From the NCBI GenBank assembly GCA_029465975.1, contig CM055740.1:8022234-8086233 (forward strand): 64,000 nucleotides of DNA. The letters run 5' to 3'. The notes beneath the pieces were generated by a model. The model did no database searches, had not been told where the DNA came from, and was given only the letters and a program-made list of their open reading frames with translations. Shown in pieces: positions 1 through 13,780 of this stretch (the stretch's first letter is position 1; the number at the start of each line of letters is the position of its first letter). A program made the position numbers and the translations under genes. Source of the DNA: Dallia pectoralis. Taxonomy: Eukaryota; Chordata; Actinopteri; Esociformes; Umbridae.

Positions 1-2980
1 TCCAGTGTGCGTTATGCTATTCAACAGACTGAGACTGAGTGGGCGGCCGTTCGTCAGAAGTTATGTAGCAGTTGGTTCATTTAAAGAACAAAAGGGACTG
101 TGGCTCCATCCCATAGGCCAAGCAAGGTGAGGGCCAATGAGGGTCAGTTATCCATGGAGGTATTCATCCTCACTTTGGGGCTTTTCCCTAAGCCCACTAA
201 ACCCTTATATATACATTGGTCTGCAACAATAAGCCCCTGTTAATTAGCATCAAGTGTTGCCATGCAGAGGATTTAAAGAAGCCACATTCAGTTCTCTCTC
301 ACTTTCTCATATTGGATATAATGAGCGGGGATCCCATAGGCCGAGGAGAGGGCTCCTTAGTTTTAATTTCGTCCCTCTCTCCCTGTCATTGTATCTAATA
401 GGACTTTCCATTTGCGGCAACAAACAAGGGGACTTTAATGTGGGATCGGAACGTCCCTCCTTCGCCTCTCTGGGCTCGGAAGAAAGGAGCAGGCGAAGGT
501 GGAGGGCGCTGGTAATTCTGGGCTTTAATTAAGACACTTCACTTCTTCAATGGAGCTTTTCTCCGACTCGCAGTTCAGCTGCTGAGCTTTTGAAGAAATG
601 CCCTAGACGTACAAAAAAAAAAGCAGAAGGAACGGGTATTTGGAGAGAAAAAACGATTCGTTAATGGACGACTTTATGTTAAAGGCCTTGTGTTTGTCGT
701 TTTTCTTGGGAGACTTGGCGCAGACATCTGGTGGGTTCTACGTTGATGTTCTGTTTTTCAGCTCTGAGACATTCATCTGTTGCTGACTATAGCACAATAC
801 TGAAATACAAACGGTGTATAAAAAGAGCCTGAATTTTCTCACCTGCTCAATTTTTGCAGTTCCTAAATGATTTGAAAATGAAGTTGTTTTTGTTGATTAG
901 ATCATTCAGAGACAAAAAGCTTCCCGAACGAAATCTAATTTACAGGGGTCTTGTGTCAATCGGAATTTAATCATCTTTTTTATTAATTCCTTTATTTTCC
1001 ACAATGCTGGGGAATCAGTCAATGGTAATACAGATTAAAACAGCCATTTTTAAGTCCTACAGTTCCCATGATCTGTTGATAGCTGGTAATATTCAGATTT
1101 ATGAAAAAGTCAGAGGCTACGTTGTTCTCATCTCGTCAGAATATCAGACATGTCACTGTTAGTTTGGTATTAACCACAAACGGCTTGCATGCCACAGCTG
1201 GCAGAGGGAAGTATTTTCCTTAGAGATAGTGGAGAAAGGGTACGCACAGCACTCCAGAAACCCTTTATCTCCTGCTAATTCATGCGCTGTACATTCAACG
1301 TATGTGATTCCATTGTGTGAAATGTTTCCCTTCAATGGTTAATGGATATTATTTCTCCTTTACGTACTGAGTTTGCGTGTATCTAATTTCCTGACCGCTG
1401 GTTGTGAAAGTGGTGCTTTTCTGTCAAAGACGGAACAGAAATTCTGAACTGTCAATTCTGAACTGTCATGTATGTGCTGATATGTGCTCGACACGTCTTC
1501 AAAAGCACTCGCTGCTCAACTTAAAATAGCTAAGAGTGATTCTATTACATATCATAGATCATATATTATAAATCACACAAATATAAACATCATATTACAC
1601 ATTCATCCCAAAATGGAAGTTTTAACAAAAAAGATTGTTGCAGAAGTCCCAGACTGCTTCTGTAACAAACCACCACAGTGAGTTGGAGCATTCTAGTCCT
1701 TTACTACTCAAACAGAAAACAAAACTTTCTTTACATCCATGTAAACGTCACTACCTGATCCCATAACAAACCTGATTGCGTTTTTTGCCAAAACTTTGTC
1801 CGATCTGAAGTCAACTGTGGCAATAAACGCTGACAGCCGTACATCTAGTTGAAATAACAGTGCAGTTTTGCCCCAACAGGCTTTAGCCACAAGCGGTTCC
1901 ATACATATTATTTGATTTCAATTTGGATAAGAAAAATGTACACCATTTTACAATGATCTCGAAAATGAAGACATTGTAAAATTTAAATTAAATAGCTAAA
2001 AAAAATGAAAGTCGTACAGATCTCTGGAAATTCTCGGATAAATTGAAAATATTGGCCCACCACCACAGGAACAAGGTTGGCGACCCCCAATACTATTGAT
2101 ACACACTGAAGAGAGGAGAGACTGAACCGAGGCCCTGTCCACAGACACCCAGTCTAAATGATGGACAGATTAGCAAGAACAGATGGAAGGGTCACAGTCG
2201 AACAGCTCTACATAGAACCCATAAAGACAAGGTTTAAGTTGTGTCCATTGCCCCTGACAGACACTGTCAATCAAAGCAGATGCTCCTCACTTCCCCGCTA
2301 GCTCCAGCGGGTCCTCCTTTTGCACACCACTTGGCCCAGGGGCAGGAGGGCATTGTCGACGGCCTGGAATCTTCCTGGTGGCAATCTGCACACTCTTCTT
2401 GGTGACTTTTAACCGGGTTGGGGAGCAGGAGTCAGGTCACACTGGGAACGTGATACTGTGTCATAGACCGTGGATTGGTTGTTGTCATCGGCCAGCTAAG
2501 TCAGATGAGGATGAAAGAGGATGGAACTAATAGTGCATTTAATCCGTCGCCCCATGACGACAAGCCAACAACGCCTGCATCACCCGCAGTGATTCACCCG
2601 CAGTGATGTCATCAGGGGTCCTTCATAGCTCTGATTATTATAGGGGGACGCCACCTGCTGTAGGGTTACCCTCATGTTTTATCTCTGACTCTTCCCCCCT
2701 CTGTTTTCTACCGTAGGTTTGTTTTGTCAACAATTTGAAAGGTCATTAAGTTTGAGGAGCACCCTTAGAAGAACTGTAGTTTAGCAGTTACAGGGATTTC
2801 ACCACCAGTGAATAGCTGACAGCTATTTTTTGTTAGCCAGTTATGAGGCCTTAATCATTTAGACTTATTGAAGACCTATTGACGCCAGGAATAAATAATG
2901 ACTATAGTGTGAGTAGAGCAGTGTCAGTGAAAGGCAGCTGCCCAATAGTAAGCTGTGAAACTACAACACCGATAGGATAA
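1..2980. other. no gene recognised
   Basis: Unique, AT-rich DNA. Frames up to 92 codons (216-532, 1484-1681, 1708-1902) show no domain, splice pattern or composition suggesting a gene. The 2060-2460 part is richer in GC without recognisable content. Confidence 0.6.
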
Positions 2981-4892
2981 AGCTAAATGCCAGGATAATG
3001 TTAAGATAATGCTAACACACTGCAAAATGCCTGTATAATGCTAAGATAACGTTAACATACTGCAAAAAATGCTAGGATAATGATAAGATAATGCTAACAC
3101 ATTGCTTAATTCCAGGACATGCTACGATAATGCTAACACACTGCTAAATGCCAGGATAATGATAAGATAATGCTAACACGCTGCTAAATGTCAGGATAAT
3201 GATAAGATAATGCTAACACACTGCTAAATGTCAGGATAATGATAAGATAATGCTAACACACTGCTAAATGTCAGGATAATGATAAGATAATGCTAACACA
3301 CTGCTAAATGTCAGGATAATGATAAGATAATGCTAACACACTGCTAAATGTCAGTATAATGATAAGATAATGCTAACACACTGCTAAATGTCAGGATAAT
3401 GATAAGATAATGCTAACACGCTGCTAAATGCCAGTATAATGATAAGATAATGCTAACACACTGCTAAATGTCAGGATAATGATAAGATAATGCTAACACG
3501 CTGCTAAATGTCAGGATAATAATAAGATAATGCTAACACGCTGCTAAATGTCAGGATAATGATAAGATAATGCTAACACACTGCTAAATATCTGTATAAT
3601 GCTAAGATAACGTTAACATACTGCAAAAAATGCTAGGATATTGATAAGATAATGCTAACACACTGCTAAATGTCAGGATAATGATAAGATAATGCTAACA
3701 CACTGCTAAATGTCAGGATAATGATAAGATAATGCTAACACACTGCTAAATGTCAGGATAATGATAAGATAATGCTAACACACTGCTAAATGTCAGGATA
3801 ATGATAAGATAATGCTAACACACTGCTAAATGTCAGGATAATGATAAGATAATGCTAACACACTGCTAAATGTCAGGATAATGATAAGATAATGCTAACA
3901 CACTGCTAAATGTCAGGATAATGATAAGATAATGCTAACACACTGCTAAATGTCAGGATAATGATAAGATAATGCTAACACACTGCTAAATGTCAGGATA
4001 ATGATAAGATAATGCTAACACACTGCTAAATGCCAGTATAATGATAAGATAATGCTAACACACTGCTAAATGTCAGGATAATGATAAGATAATGCTAACA
4101 CACTGCTAAATGTCAGGATAATGATAAGATAATGCTAACACACTGCTAAATGTCAGGATAATGATAAGATAATGCTAACACACTGCTAAATGCCAGTATA
4201 ATGATAAGATAATGGTAACACACTGCTAAATGCCAGTATAATGATAAGATAATGCTAACACACTGCTAAATGCCAGTATAATGATAAGATAATGCTAACA
4301 CACTGCTAAATGTCAGGATAATGATAAGATAATGCTAACACACTGCTAAATGTCAGGATAATGATAAGATAATGCTAACACACAGCTAAATGTCAGGATA
4401 ATGATAAGATAATGCTAACACACTGCTAAATGTCAGGATAATGATAAGATAATGCTAACACACTGCTAAATGTCAGGATAATGATAAGATAATGCTAACA
4501 CACTGCTAAATGTCAGGATAATGATAAGATAATGCTAACACACTGCTAAATGTCAGTATAATGATAAGATAATGCTAACACACTGCTAAATGTCAGGATA
4601 ATGATAAGATAATGCTAACACGCTGCTAAATGCCAGTATAATGATAAGATAATGCTAACACACTGCTAAATGTCAGGATAATGATAAGATAATGCTAACA
4701 CACTGCTAAATGTCAGGATAATGATAAGATAATGCTAACACACTGCTAAATGTCAGGATAATGATAAGATAATGCTAACACGCTGCTAAATGTCAGGATA
4801 ATAATAAGATAATGCTAACACGCTGCTAAATGTCAGGATAATGATAAGATAATGCTAACACACTGCTAAATGTCAGGATAATGCTAAAATAA
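2981..4892. repeat. 40-bp minisatellite, about 48 copies, rich in GATA motifs
   Basis: The unit contains ctgctaaatgtcaggataat followed by gataagataatgctaacaca. Most copies differ by one to three bases; the first few (2981-3130) are more diverged, as are a few at 3590-3640. Each copy has TGATAAG and AGATAAT, both WGATAR matches. No ORF is implied. Confidence 0.97.
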
Positions 4893-5332
4893 TCCTTTAT
4901 AATACATCTGACAAATGGCTGTAATATGTGCATGTAGATTCTTTTACATTGTGTTCCTACAATACTGAATACTATTGATGGGATTATGACACAAAGTGTG
5001 AACATAAAAGCAAGCCATTTCTCGCTGATTTTAACATTTGAAAAACTGAATATTATAATAACACTTAATTTAATTTTGTTAAAATGATGACATGATGTTG
5101 CATATTACAACACGTTTACAATGAAACATTTGTTTAATCATTCTTTTTAGTCATCCTGAAACCATGGTCTCTTTTTTATATCGGCCCTGTCATAAATGTG
5201 CACACCTAAACAACACAAAAGTGAAACAGTGGACTAACAACACATTGTTAGTGGCTAATAGTTTGCGTACCTGGATGCTATGCCAAAGCAGAGGTTTGTT
5301 GTCTCTTTGCACTGGATCAGAGGCACTGTCTT

Positions 5333-5429
<97 letters not shown>

Positions 5430-5443
5430 GTGTGTGTGTGCGT

Positions 5444-5482
<39 letters not shown>

Positions 5483-5500
5483 CGTGTGTGTGTGTGCGCG
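5333..5500. repeat. (TG)n microsatellite, about 165 bp
   Basis: Near-perfect TG dinucleotide with a few CG/TA interruptions in the last third. All overlapping Cys-Val or Thr-His frames are artefacts. Confidence 0.98.
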
Positions 5501-6716
5501 CAGAGAGGGGTGGAGCCCGCGGGCTTTGATTCCAAACAGGCCCTCATTCAGAGGCATCCCCGGGCCTGGCTGGGAGCTGCTCACATCCCCGGAAAATTCA
5601 GGAGGAGAAAAAGTTTATGGAAGCGAGTAGGAGTTTATTCACCAACGTCTGAGGCCTTTCAGGGTGCCTGGGTGAGTGTCTATAAGGGGGCAATCAACCA
5701 TGGGCTGGGAATTATCTCCGTTGCTCTCCTACCTGTGACGGCCCACTCAAGTGCAGATGAGAGTCCCACTCATTGAATGGAGGGACAATGGCTGAGGAGG
5801 ACAAACAACCCAGAGGAGTCTATCATTCTGTATGGTGTTATCTTAGGCACTGAATAAAACCCCCGCTTCCCCCTTTCTGCCTCATAGTCAGCGGCACTAT
5901 TTCCAGGAGCCAGTGGTACTCCCCAGGTCCCTTTGACAGCCTCTCGACAGGTTCAGGAGGGCAACAAGTGCAGTATATTAAAAAGAAGGGGGGATAATAA
6001 CTTCACTTGACTGGAGCAAAGGACACTGGGAACTGAGCAGCCGCGCTGTCGAAAACAACGCCTCAGGGAAAGCTTCTGCCGTTGTCGCTGTGCAATTAAT
6101 ACAACTGAACATCGGGGTATATGTTGGGGGTATTGAAATAAAAAAAAGTTTAATTAATTAATTTATAATAAAAATATTTGTATTGTCTGTTTAAAATATC
6201 CACTAAATATGACATAGTTAATCATTTAAAAATGTATTCGAATATACTGAAAACATATCGGACTTTAAATGGGATCAAAACCCCATAAAAATGGAAGAAC
6301 GTAGACGAGATAGAATAAAGTTACACTCTGACTGGTGTCGATGTGCACATTTCGTGAGGCGTCGTAAAGCGGTTCTTCGCGGCCACCAGTGTGTCTTACC
6401 TCACCGACACACACACACACACACATCGGCCCCTGCCTGTGGGAAAGAAAAACCATGACTTATCTGAACATATGGTTCCCCAATTCAAGTCAATGTGTCT
6501 GAGCGCCTGTTGCATCTGGTGCCGTTTGAGTTTGTTAAAAATGCCACACAGGGCTGTGACGAAAGGGGAAGAGGCAGAGTAAACTACAGTTATTACACAG
6601 CCATGGGCTCCTGTTTTCAGCTCATTAGCCACTGGCCTCCGTGACCAATTAGGTTTTGTCACCATTGCCGGGTCATTATGCTCCCATTTTCTAGAGTAGT
6701 TATTCAGCCGTCACTT

Positions 6717-6818
<102 letters not shown>

Positions 6819-7669
6819 TGGAGGGGGGAAGAAGTAACACATAGAGAATAGGCATAAAAAGTCTGGCCTTCATGAAAATTGATCGAAACCCGGAAACATA
6901 TTTTTGTAAGTAATGACTGATAATTGAGTGTCTATAAACACAAGGGGCCTTTCAGGAGAATGTAGATGCTAACTGTGTGAGGCAGGCTCGAACCAATTGT
7001 CCCTGTAGCTCAATGTGGTAGAGGACACATTTTCTGACGTGGCACTTCTCGGTCACTTTAAAATAGGAAACCATTAAATAATTTCCTCGGAATCGTGCAT
7101 TGACTGTAAGAAAGAACAACCACACCCGTAATCAACCTTCAGCGCCAATACTTTCGCACTTTCCTGAGCCCCATAGGAGAGACTTCAACTTAAAGCCAGT
7201 AGCAACATTGTTCAGTGTATGGGCTTGACTGAGCAGGTCACTGGCTGGCCAGTATTCTTCAATTGGGGTCATAGGGAGAGGGAAACCCTGATGTCAATCA
7301 CCGAGCGCTGTGACACAAAGGGACATAATTGGCGTGGGTCCACCTCATCCCTCCAAACCGCTGAGCGGACGACCCCCAAGGGCCTTCCTGCACAGCCCGG
7401 GGGCCCCTCCCCTCATCCAGCTGACCACAGGCCATTTATCAGGGCACAGGGCAGCATGGGAGACGTTGCTAACCCTCCTATACGGCCTGCCATATGAGCA
7501 CCACACACGCGGACCGTGGCAGACACATGATGTAAGAACACATTTACGCACTAGCAAACAAGCACGTTATGAAGATGATTGGGTCGCCATGGTGACTAAT
7601 GGAGCGCAGCTTATGCTCTTACGGCAAACTCGACTGACGTCATGCACAGCAACTTAATAAGTTAAGAAC

Positions 7670-8402
7670 TGGTGCTGTTAGATGTAGTTGATGCAGGATG
7701 AACTACAGGTGGTGGTAGATGTAGTTGATCTGGGATGAACTACAGGTGGTGGTAGATGTAGTTGATGTAGGATGAGGCTAGGTGAGTGATGTAGGATGAA
7801 CTAGAATAGAATAGAATCGACCAATATTGTCAGTTGTACAACTGAATGCCTTCAACTGAAATGTGTTCTCTGCATTTTACCCAACCCTGAGGTGCAGGGG
7901 GCAGCCCTAATCAGTTACCTGATTTGACTTCCACGTCACGGCGCCCGGGGACAGGTGGTGGTAGATGTAGTTGATGTAGGATGAGGCTAGGTGTGTGATG
8001 TGGGATGAACTGGTGGTGTTAGATGTAGTTGATGTAGGATGAACTACAGGTGGTGGTAGATGTAGTTGATGTAGGATGAGGCTAGGTGTGTGATGTAGGA
8101 TGAACTACAGGTGGTGGTAGATGTAGTTGATGTAGGATGAACTACAGGTGGTGGTAGATGTAGTTAATGTAGGATGAGGCTAGGTGTGTGATGTAGGATG
8201 AACTACAGGTGGTAGTAGATGTAGTTGATGTAGGATGAGGCTAGGTGTGTGATGTAGGATGAGGCTAGGTATGTGATGTAGGATGAGGCTAGGTGTGTGA
8301 TGTAGGATGAGGCTAGGTGTGTGATGTAGGATGAGGCTAGGTGTGTGATGTAGGATGAGGCTAGGTGTGTGATGTAGGATGAACTACAGGTGGTGGTATA
8401 TA
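7670..8402. repeat. compound minisatellite with two unit types
   Basis: Units gatgtaggatgaggctaggt plus gtgt (24 bp) and gatgtaggatgaactacagg plus a tggtggtagatgtagtt extension alternate. The last third (8230-8385) is almost pure 24-bp unit. A foreign block at 7803-7952 splits the array. Confidence 0.93.
7803..7952. mobile_element. dispersed repeat fragment inside a minisatellite
   Basis: A unique block starting (agaat)n and holding GAAATGTGTTCTCTGCATTT and ACCCAACCCTGAGGTGCAGG interrupts the tandem array. Similar strings recur in many fish genomes. I cannot assign a class. Confidence 0.45.
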
Positions 8403-9220
8403 TAGTGTTTATGAGAGTAGAAGCCCCATTAAATGATCCTTAGCCTACCGATTGCGAATAAACTTGATTCACATTTTAATATGTTCCAGAACCGCAATGC
8501 AACTCTATGTTTGCCACATTTTATATATTTCCAATACAGGCGAATGTCAACTGAACCCATGTCATATCAGTAGGATAACTATATTATAAAATAAGGAGCT
8601 CATTCATTTAAAAAAATGTTGAAAACTCATACTCCTAAATAAAATTCAGCGTGTCCCAAAAGCGCCCGTGTGAACAGATTACATGTAATTGGAAAATCAG
8701 GTTTCGTTTAGTAATGGTTTGGCACAAAAGAAAATCTTAACTGAGTAGTTTCCCAGTTTCTCAACAAGGAACCAGAAGCTTTACCTAATCTGACCAAATC
8801 TTCACTTTTAGCCTGAAGTGTTCCCTAATCTAATCATGAGTTAGACCACCAACAGACCTTCTTATTTAGCTCCTGTTGCAGATATTTGCCCACTGAACAT
8901 CTAACAAGCAGGAAACAAATATATTTAGGAATAAATGCTATGTTATAACTTTTCTAAAAAAACGGATATTATTTCAGGTCATTTATTCAAATTTTTGTAT
9001 TTCCTTCAGCGCGTTCATGCTAGTCAAAATGTGTACCATTCAATATCAAACAGATGTGATGTTTTTAAACACCAAAAGTGAGTGTTGCCTGAAAAATAAA
9101 TGAATTTCAAAACTGCTTTAGTACGTTTCAAAACTGCTTTTTAAACTGATCTACATTTAGTAAATGGACAGCTCGCCGATAGCAGGAAGGCCAGAACAAG
9201 ACAAAAGCCAACATTTGAAT

Positions 9221-9384
9221 TTAGGCCTGGATTCGATCTGAAACTGGGTTAAAGGCATTTCAGCTTTTAAAGGCAATTTCCGTTTGAGCTGACATAATAG
9301 CATTTGCCTTGAATGGGATCTTGACAAACACATTGCCCCTTAAACGAGGCCTACAACCCAGTTTTAGATTGAATCCCGGCCTAA
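9221..9384. mobile_element. MITE with about 30-bp inverted repeats
   Basis: The left end TTAGGCCTGGATTCGATCTG matches the reverse complement of the right end (TTAGGCCGGGATTCAATCTA) with few mismatches, and both arms continue into AACTGGGTT. The TTA at the border suggests a Harbinger-type 3-bp target, as in a common fish MITE. There is no coding content. Confidence 0.7.
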
Positions 9385-9567
9385 TTCCCTGTGTCTAATA
9401 CAAAGGCAGCAATTATATGCTAATCAGTGGAACTCAAAGCAATACCTTTCTCCTCCACTTTCCCTGTCTGTCACTACACACTGATGCACTGGCTCTTGTT
9501 TAGTCATGCCTACTTATTCAGCCATTACCTCCCCCAAAGGGCACACTGGAAGAAGACAGTTCTCCAT

Positions 9568-9655
9568 CATGGATATCACTTCCTGGATATCACTTCCTGG
9601 ATATTACTTCCTGGACATCACTTCCTGGATATAATTTTCTAGGCATCACTTCCTG
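9568..9655. repeat. 15-bp minisatellite, left part
   Basis: Six imperfect copies of ggatatcacttcctg. The array resumes at 10046 after the MITE, so it existed before the insertion. Confidence 0.85.
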
Positions 9656-10038
9656 GGTTGCGTCCGAAATCACGTACTTCCATACTTTATAGTATGCGAA
9701 AAACAGTATGCGAGCAGAGTAGTATGTCCGAAATCATAGAATTCGAAAAACAGTATGCAAAAAGTACCCGGATGACGTACTACTTCCGGCGAGATTCTGA
9801 AGTGCGCATACGATGGACACTTTACTATCCCATGATGCAACAGGAGAGGAGTTGTCGTTACATTTATGCTCTGTTATGATCACGTGACAATTCTAACACG
9901 GCGCATGTACTACGTCTGGACCCCATTCATACTACCCGGATTCATACTATATAGAATGTACTTTTTTAACGGTCGCAAAGTACGTTCTAATTTAAATGTA
10001 GTACCTACTCAACATAGTACGCGATTTCGGACTCAGCC
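9656..10038. mobile_element. MITE inserted into a 15-bp minisatellite
   Basis: The ends are inverted: GGTTGCGTCCGAAATCACGT at the left, and GGCTGAGTCCGAAATCGCGT when the right end is reversed. Internal GTACTTCCATACT / AGTATG pieces are also mirrored. The ORFs at 9658-9879 and 9866-10186 overlap it and are spurious. The flanks on both sides are the same cttcctggatatca array. Confidence 0.7.
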
Positions 10039-10045
10039 TTTGTTA

Positions 10046-10140
10046 TTACTTCCTGGACATCACTTCCAGGTTATCATTTTCTGTATATCACTTCCTGGTT
10101 ATTACTTCCTGGATATGCCTTCCTGGATATCACTTCCTTT
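10046..10140. repeat. 15-bp minisatellite, right part
   Basis: Continuation of the cttcctggatatca repeat after the MITE, with more substitutions than the left part. Confidence 0.8.
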
Positions 10141-10349
10141 TTGTTTCACATCCATAGATCTCAGAGTGACTTTGCTCTGCATGTAAACTTTGGCTGAGCT
10201 TTTATATAATTCTGTCGTTATTAACATTACTAATATACTCCGGGGCTTATTTACAAAATTGACTTAAACCAGTGTTTACTTTAAAACATTTATGTAATCC
10301 TGTCTTGATATCATGACATGATCAATTCTATCGTTTATTCATAATGTCA

Positions 10350-10765
10350 CTACATGAGCCAAAACATTATGACCAATTATGATGCTGGTCTTCCATGTGC
10401 TTATTAAAACCGGCGCCGGCCCGCCAATGCATAGACTGTTCACGACCCGTGAAGGTGTCCTGTGGTATTTGACCTCTTCATCATGTTCCTGAAACTTTTC
10501 CCATACAACCTGTGTAGTGTTGCAGGCTGCATTATCCTGCAGAAAGAGGCTACTGTTATCAGGGAACACCACCGCATCAAGGAGTGTACCTGGTGTGCAT
10601 AGTTAGGTGTCAAACTGACATGCACATAAATCATTATCCAACACGTTGACTACGAGAACTGACTATTTACTTGTCGTCTAATCTACATGTGCTTTGTTTA
10701 GAAGATTATCAACATTATTTGTCATAATGTCATTATGGTCATAATGTTTTGGTTGATCAGTTTAA
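10350..10765 (-). mobile_element. decayed Tc1/mariner-like element
   Basis: On the minus strand 10572-10340 encodes LFLQDNAACNTTQVVWEKFQ, matching the QDNAPCH...W motif around the second catalytic Asp of Tc1-type transposases, and then loses similarity. The flanks carry inverted GAGCCAAAACATTATGACC and GGTCATAATGTTTTGGTTGATC. The element is about 0.4 kb, so most of the transposase is deleted. It is not functional. Confidence 0.65.
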
Positions 10766-12988
10766 TTCTGTGTTTAATTACAATATATCCTGTGCACAAA
10801 CATCTCTAATTCTGAAAAGTGAAAGCATTTGACAAGGCTTTGCCCTGTTTTGAGGGTACATGTTGGCATAGAGTTCCCCAGAAAGGTATGGGAGTTTATT
10901 TGTTTGGGTTTACTTTCACATGGTTAGCAGAATTCACTGTTTAAACACCGCAATGTACGTTACATTCAATTTAGTCATTTATTATTCAACGAATCCAACA
11001 GACGAAGCCTTGGATTTTAATTTATTCCCATAAAAAAAGAACAGAAAAACAGTGTGCCAGAAGGAATACAACTCCCATCCATGCTCCGGTGAAGCAATAC
11101 AGAGAAAGCGTTATCCCTCGTCAAAGTGAAAAGTCATTGTTTTAAAATGAACTTCCCCGGGTGAATTATCTTTCCACGCCCACACATACCAGCCACCTCC
11201 GGGGCCAGGCACTCTTTCTTAATCAAATGTACATTTACTAGTCGCTTGGCCAGAGACATCTGCTCCATGCAATCAGTCAATATTGTGGAAGAGTTCAAAG
11301 CGGCCAGTTCATTAGCTGTGTCAGCTTTACAACCAGAAGGCAACGGTCTGAAAGTGAGCAATACAATGTGGGACAATGGTGACCTCATTAAGCTGTGATT
11401 TATCATGAGGGGACGGCCAGTTTAACCTTTGGCCAGCACTAGCCTCCTTCCCCTCTCAAAAGACCCATTGTCAACCACAGGGGTCCCTGACAGGGTGAAA
11501 AGGGAAAAGATGATCTAGTTAAAGTCAAATTAATTTCTTTAAGATTGCCATAAATGGAAAGCTTTCTCCAGGGACGACGGCTGAGTTGACATGTGGAGTG
11601 TGCAATGCTCGCCTACTTAGTCGCTTCTATATGGAAAGCGGGAACACTTCCACTGCTGTTGCTGCGTCCCAATCACAGAGAAACGTACTAATCACTTTTC
11701 TCCCCTTTTCTCCATTTCCTTGCAGTTGGTTTTGTCTCGCTTGTCAGTTCGTCTATTCTCTTCAATTTGAATTATTTCACATAGCATATAGCAATGGTTT
11801 TCTTAAAATGAAAAGAAATGCCCAATGAAGACATTTTAAAATATAATTCCCAAGTTTACGAAACTTTTACTTGGTTTCTAGAATAATCATGTCCAATAGA
11901 AAATCTGTGAGGATGTAATTATTAAACAACCAGCCGGTAGGTTTGCGTTGCATTTCGTGCGCCACACAAGTATTGGGCATTGTTCACGCGTATCGACTTC
12001 TGCCCAGCTCAGCAACCAAGTCCATTAGCCTCACTAAATCTAGGAAGTCAGAGTGGATAATGTATCACCCGCGGTTTGTAAACCGTTTTGTTAACAACGT
12101 ATTGTATAGAAATGAAAAAAGGGTCAGACCGTTGAAATGTGAACAGTTGGTGGGATGTGAAACGGCAGACAGCAGCCTGTTTCTGGATGGGGTCCTCGCC
12201 GATGTGCCCCCTCCCGCCCCAATTCTAACAAGGCTCTGCTTCGTCACACCACCTGCCTCCCCCATTCTTCACCCCCAGAGCTGTGCCTGTCAGAGGAGCA
12301 GACAGAGTCCCGGGCCAGCCCCTCCTGGACCATCCCTACGGGCCCCCAGGGACAGCACCAGACGGCCCCGGGATAACCAGGGCCTCAAATTGAGCGATCA
12401 ATACAGTTCGGATGCCGCGCCGCGGTTCGTGTTGTTCGCTGAGGCAGAAGACGTGACAGTAGGCCACTGGTCCGAGCCTTTTGTTCCAAACCAGGTGTCA
12501 TGTCCTTATGGGCCTTTTATCTGCTTCCTTCCCGTGTTTAAAGCGGAGGCTCGCTCGGTAAGACGCAGGCGGTGGTTAATTATCGTCCAGCGAGCACACG
12601 GGATGTGAAGCCGCCGTGGAGAAAGTACGTGCCACAGAGAAGGCTCAAAGAGTCAAAACGATTCGGCTGTTGAAATAGTGTGAACGCGCTCGACCAAAAG
12701 AACGTCGACAACCGGTCCTTGAATCACGACGAGGCAGAAATGAGGTCTCATGTAGCAAACAGACACCTTTGAAAATACACGTGACGCCACGTCTCCAGAT
12801 TGCACCCGCTCGTCCCCGATGACGACAGCGAGTGAAGCTTTCCAGAGGTTAGGGCGTTAAATACGACACTGGTGTGCTTTCGAGCGATAATACCGGCCAG
12901 TTAGCTGGCGCCACTATCCCCAGTAGAACACAGTAATGACAGTAATGAGGAACCGGTTTCTTACACACGAATCACCCATCAGCCACTC

Positions 12989-13210
12989 GTGACTCACACA
13001 GACCCAAAGAAGCACGCACACACACACACACACTTCCCGGTCTCGCTCCGTCTTGCTCATTCACTAACTCTCTCTTCCTCTCTCTCTCACTTTCTCCATC
13101 TGCCTCTCTTTCTCTCTTCTTCTCACTGTAATCACAATCTCTCTTTCTCTGTTTCTCTATCTCTCCCTCTGTTTCTCCCACACAAACAAAAACACTCACA
13201 CACACAATAC
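12989..13210. repeat. CA and CT-rich low-complexity tract
   Basis: (CA)n at about 13014-13031 and 13190-13205 flank a polypyrimidine CTCT-rich stretch. The frames across it are low-complexity. Confidence 0.9.
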
Positions 13211-13780
13211 CCTCCCTCCCCCTCAGTAGGTCTTAACTAACTGTCACACATTGAGGGGAATTGTCTGTGACAACTAATCTGATCCCACTTAAAATCATCC
13301 GTGTGATTAGCACAGCTCTTGTGTGATCTTGTAAACGTCTCTGTGTGGTTCTTTACCCTTATTACACTGTTTGAATTAGTACCACCTGTCAACATATGCT
13401 TGCATTGTTTTATAAACTAATTCACACAGCAGAAAATGTCACGGTACATTTGAGAGGATAGGTAAAAAAAATCATAAGAAGTTATATTTTTAATGGTCTA
13501 TATAAAACTAGAAATGTCACATTAAAATAAATAAATAGTAAATCAAATAGTTCATAAATCTTAAATTGGCTTGGACAGTATAGGCTAGAGAGCAATGAGC
13601 ATTATGTCTGCACTCTAAAAGCTATTCTTTGGACTGTATGAAATCGTTATTTCTGAATATATGATCGAGCCAATTGTGTCGTGAAGCCCCAAAGCCGAAA
13701 GTCAAATGAAGTCAAACACATTGTAGAAATAGAACAAATTTATGAATTAACTGCTTAAAATAAATACTACCAAGCAACAT

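Larger units (their letters stand above)
8403..13780. other. intergenic, repeats listed separately
   Basis: Outside the MITEs, 15-bp array and Tc1 remnant I see no gene. The frame 11943-12608 (221 codons) is the longest in the region. It is proline, serine and arginine rich in its middle, has no homology I recognise, and no splice context; I treat it as chance in a GC-rich block (12100-12620). Confidence 0.5.

Noticed and set aside
2981..4892. Possible CRISPR-like array
   Set aside because: Units are directly adjacent with no unique spacers, and the genome is eukaryotic. It is a minisatellite.
5164..5776. Long cysteine-valine and threonine-histidine frames
   Set aside because: They are translations of the (TG)n microsatellite on either strand.
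6998..7030. SINE or tRNA head
   Set aside because: Only a short A-box-like stretch matches, with no B box or tail.
11943..12608. 221-codon plus-strand frame as a gene
   Set aside because: No recognisable domain, biased composition from a GC-rich block, and no supporting splice or promoter context.
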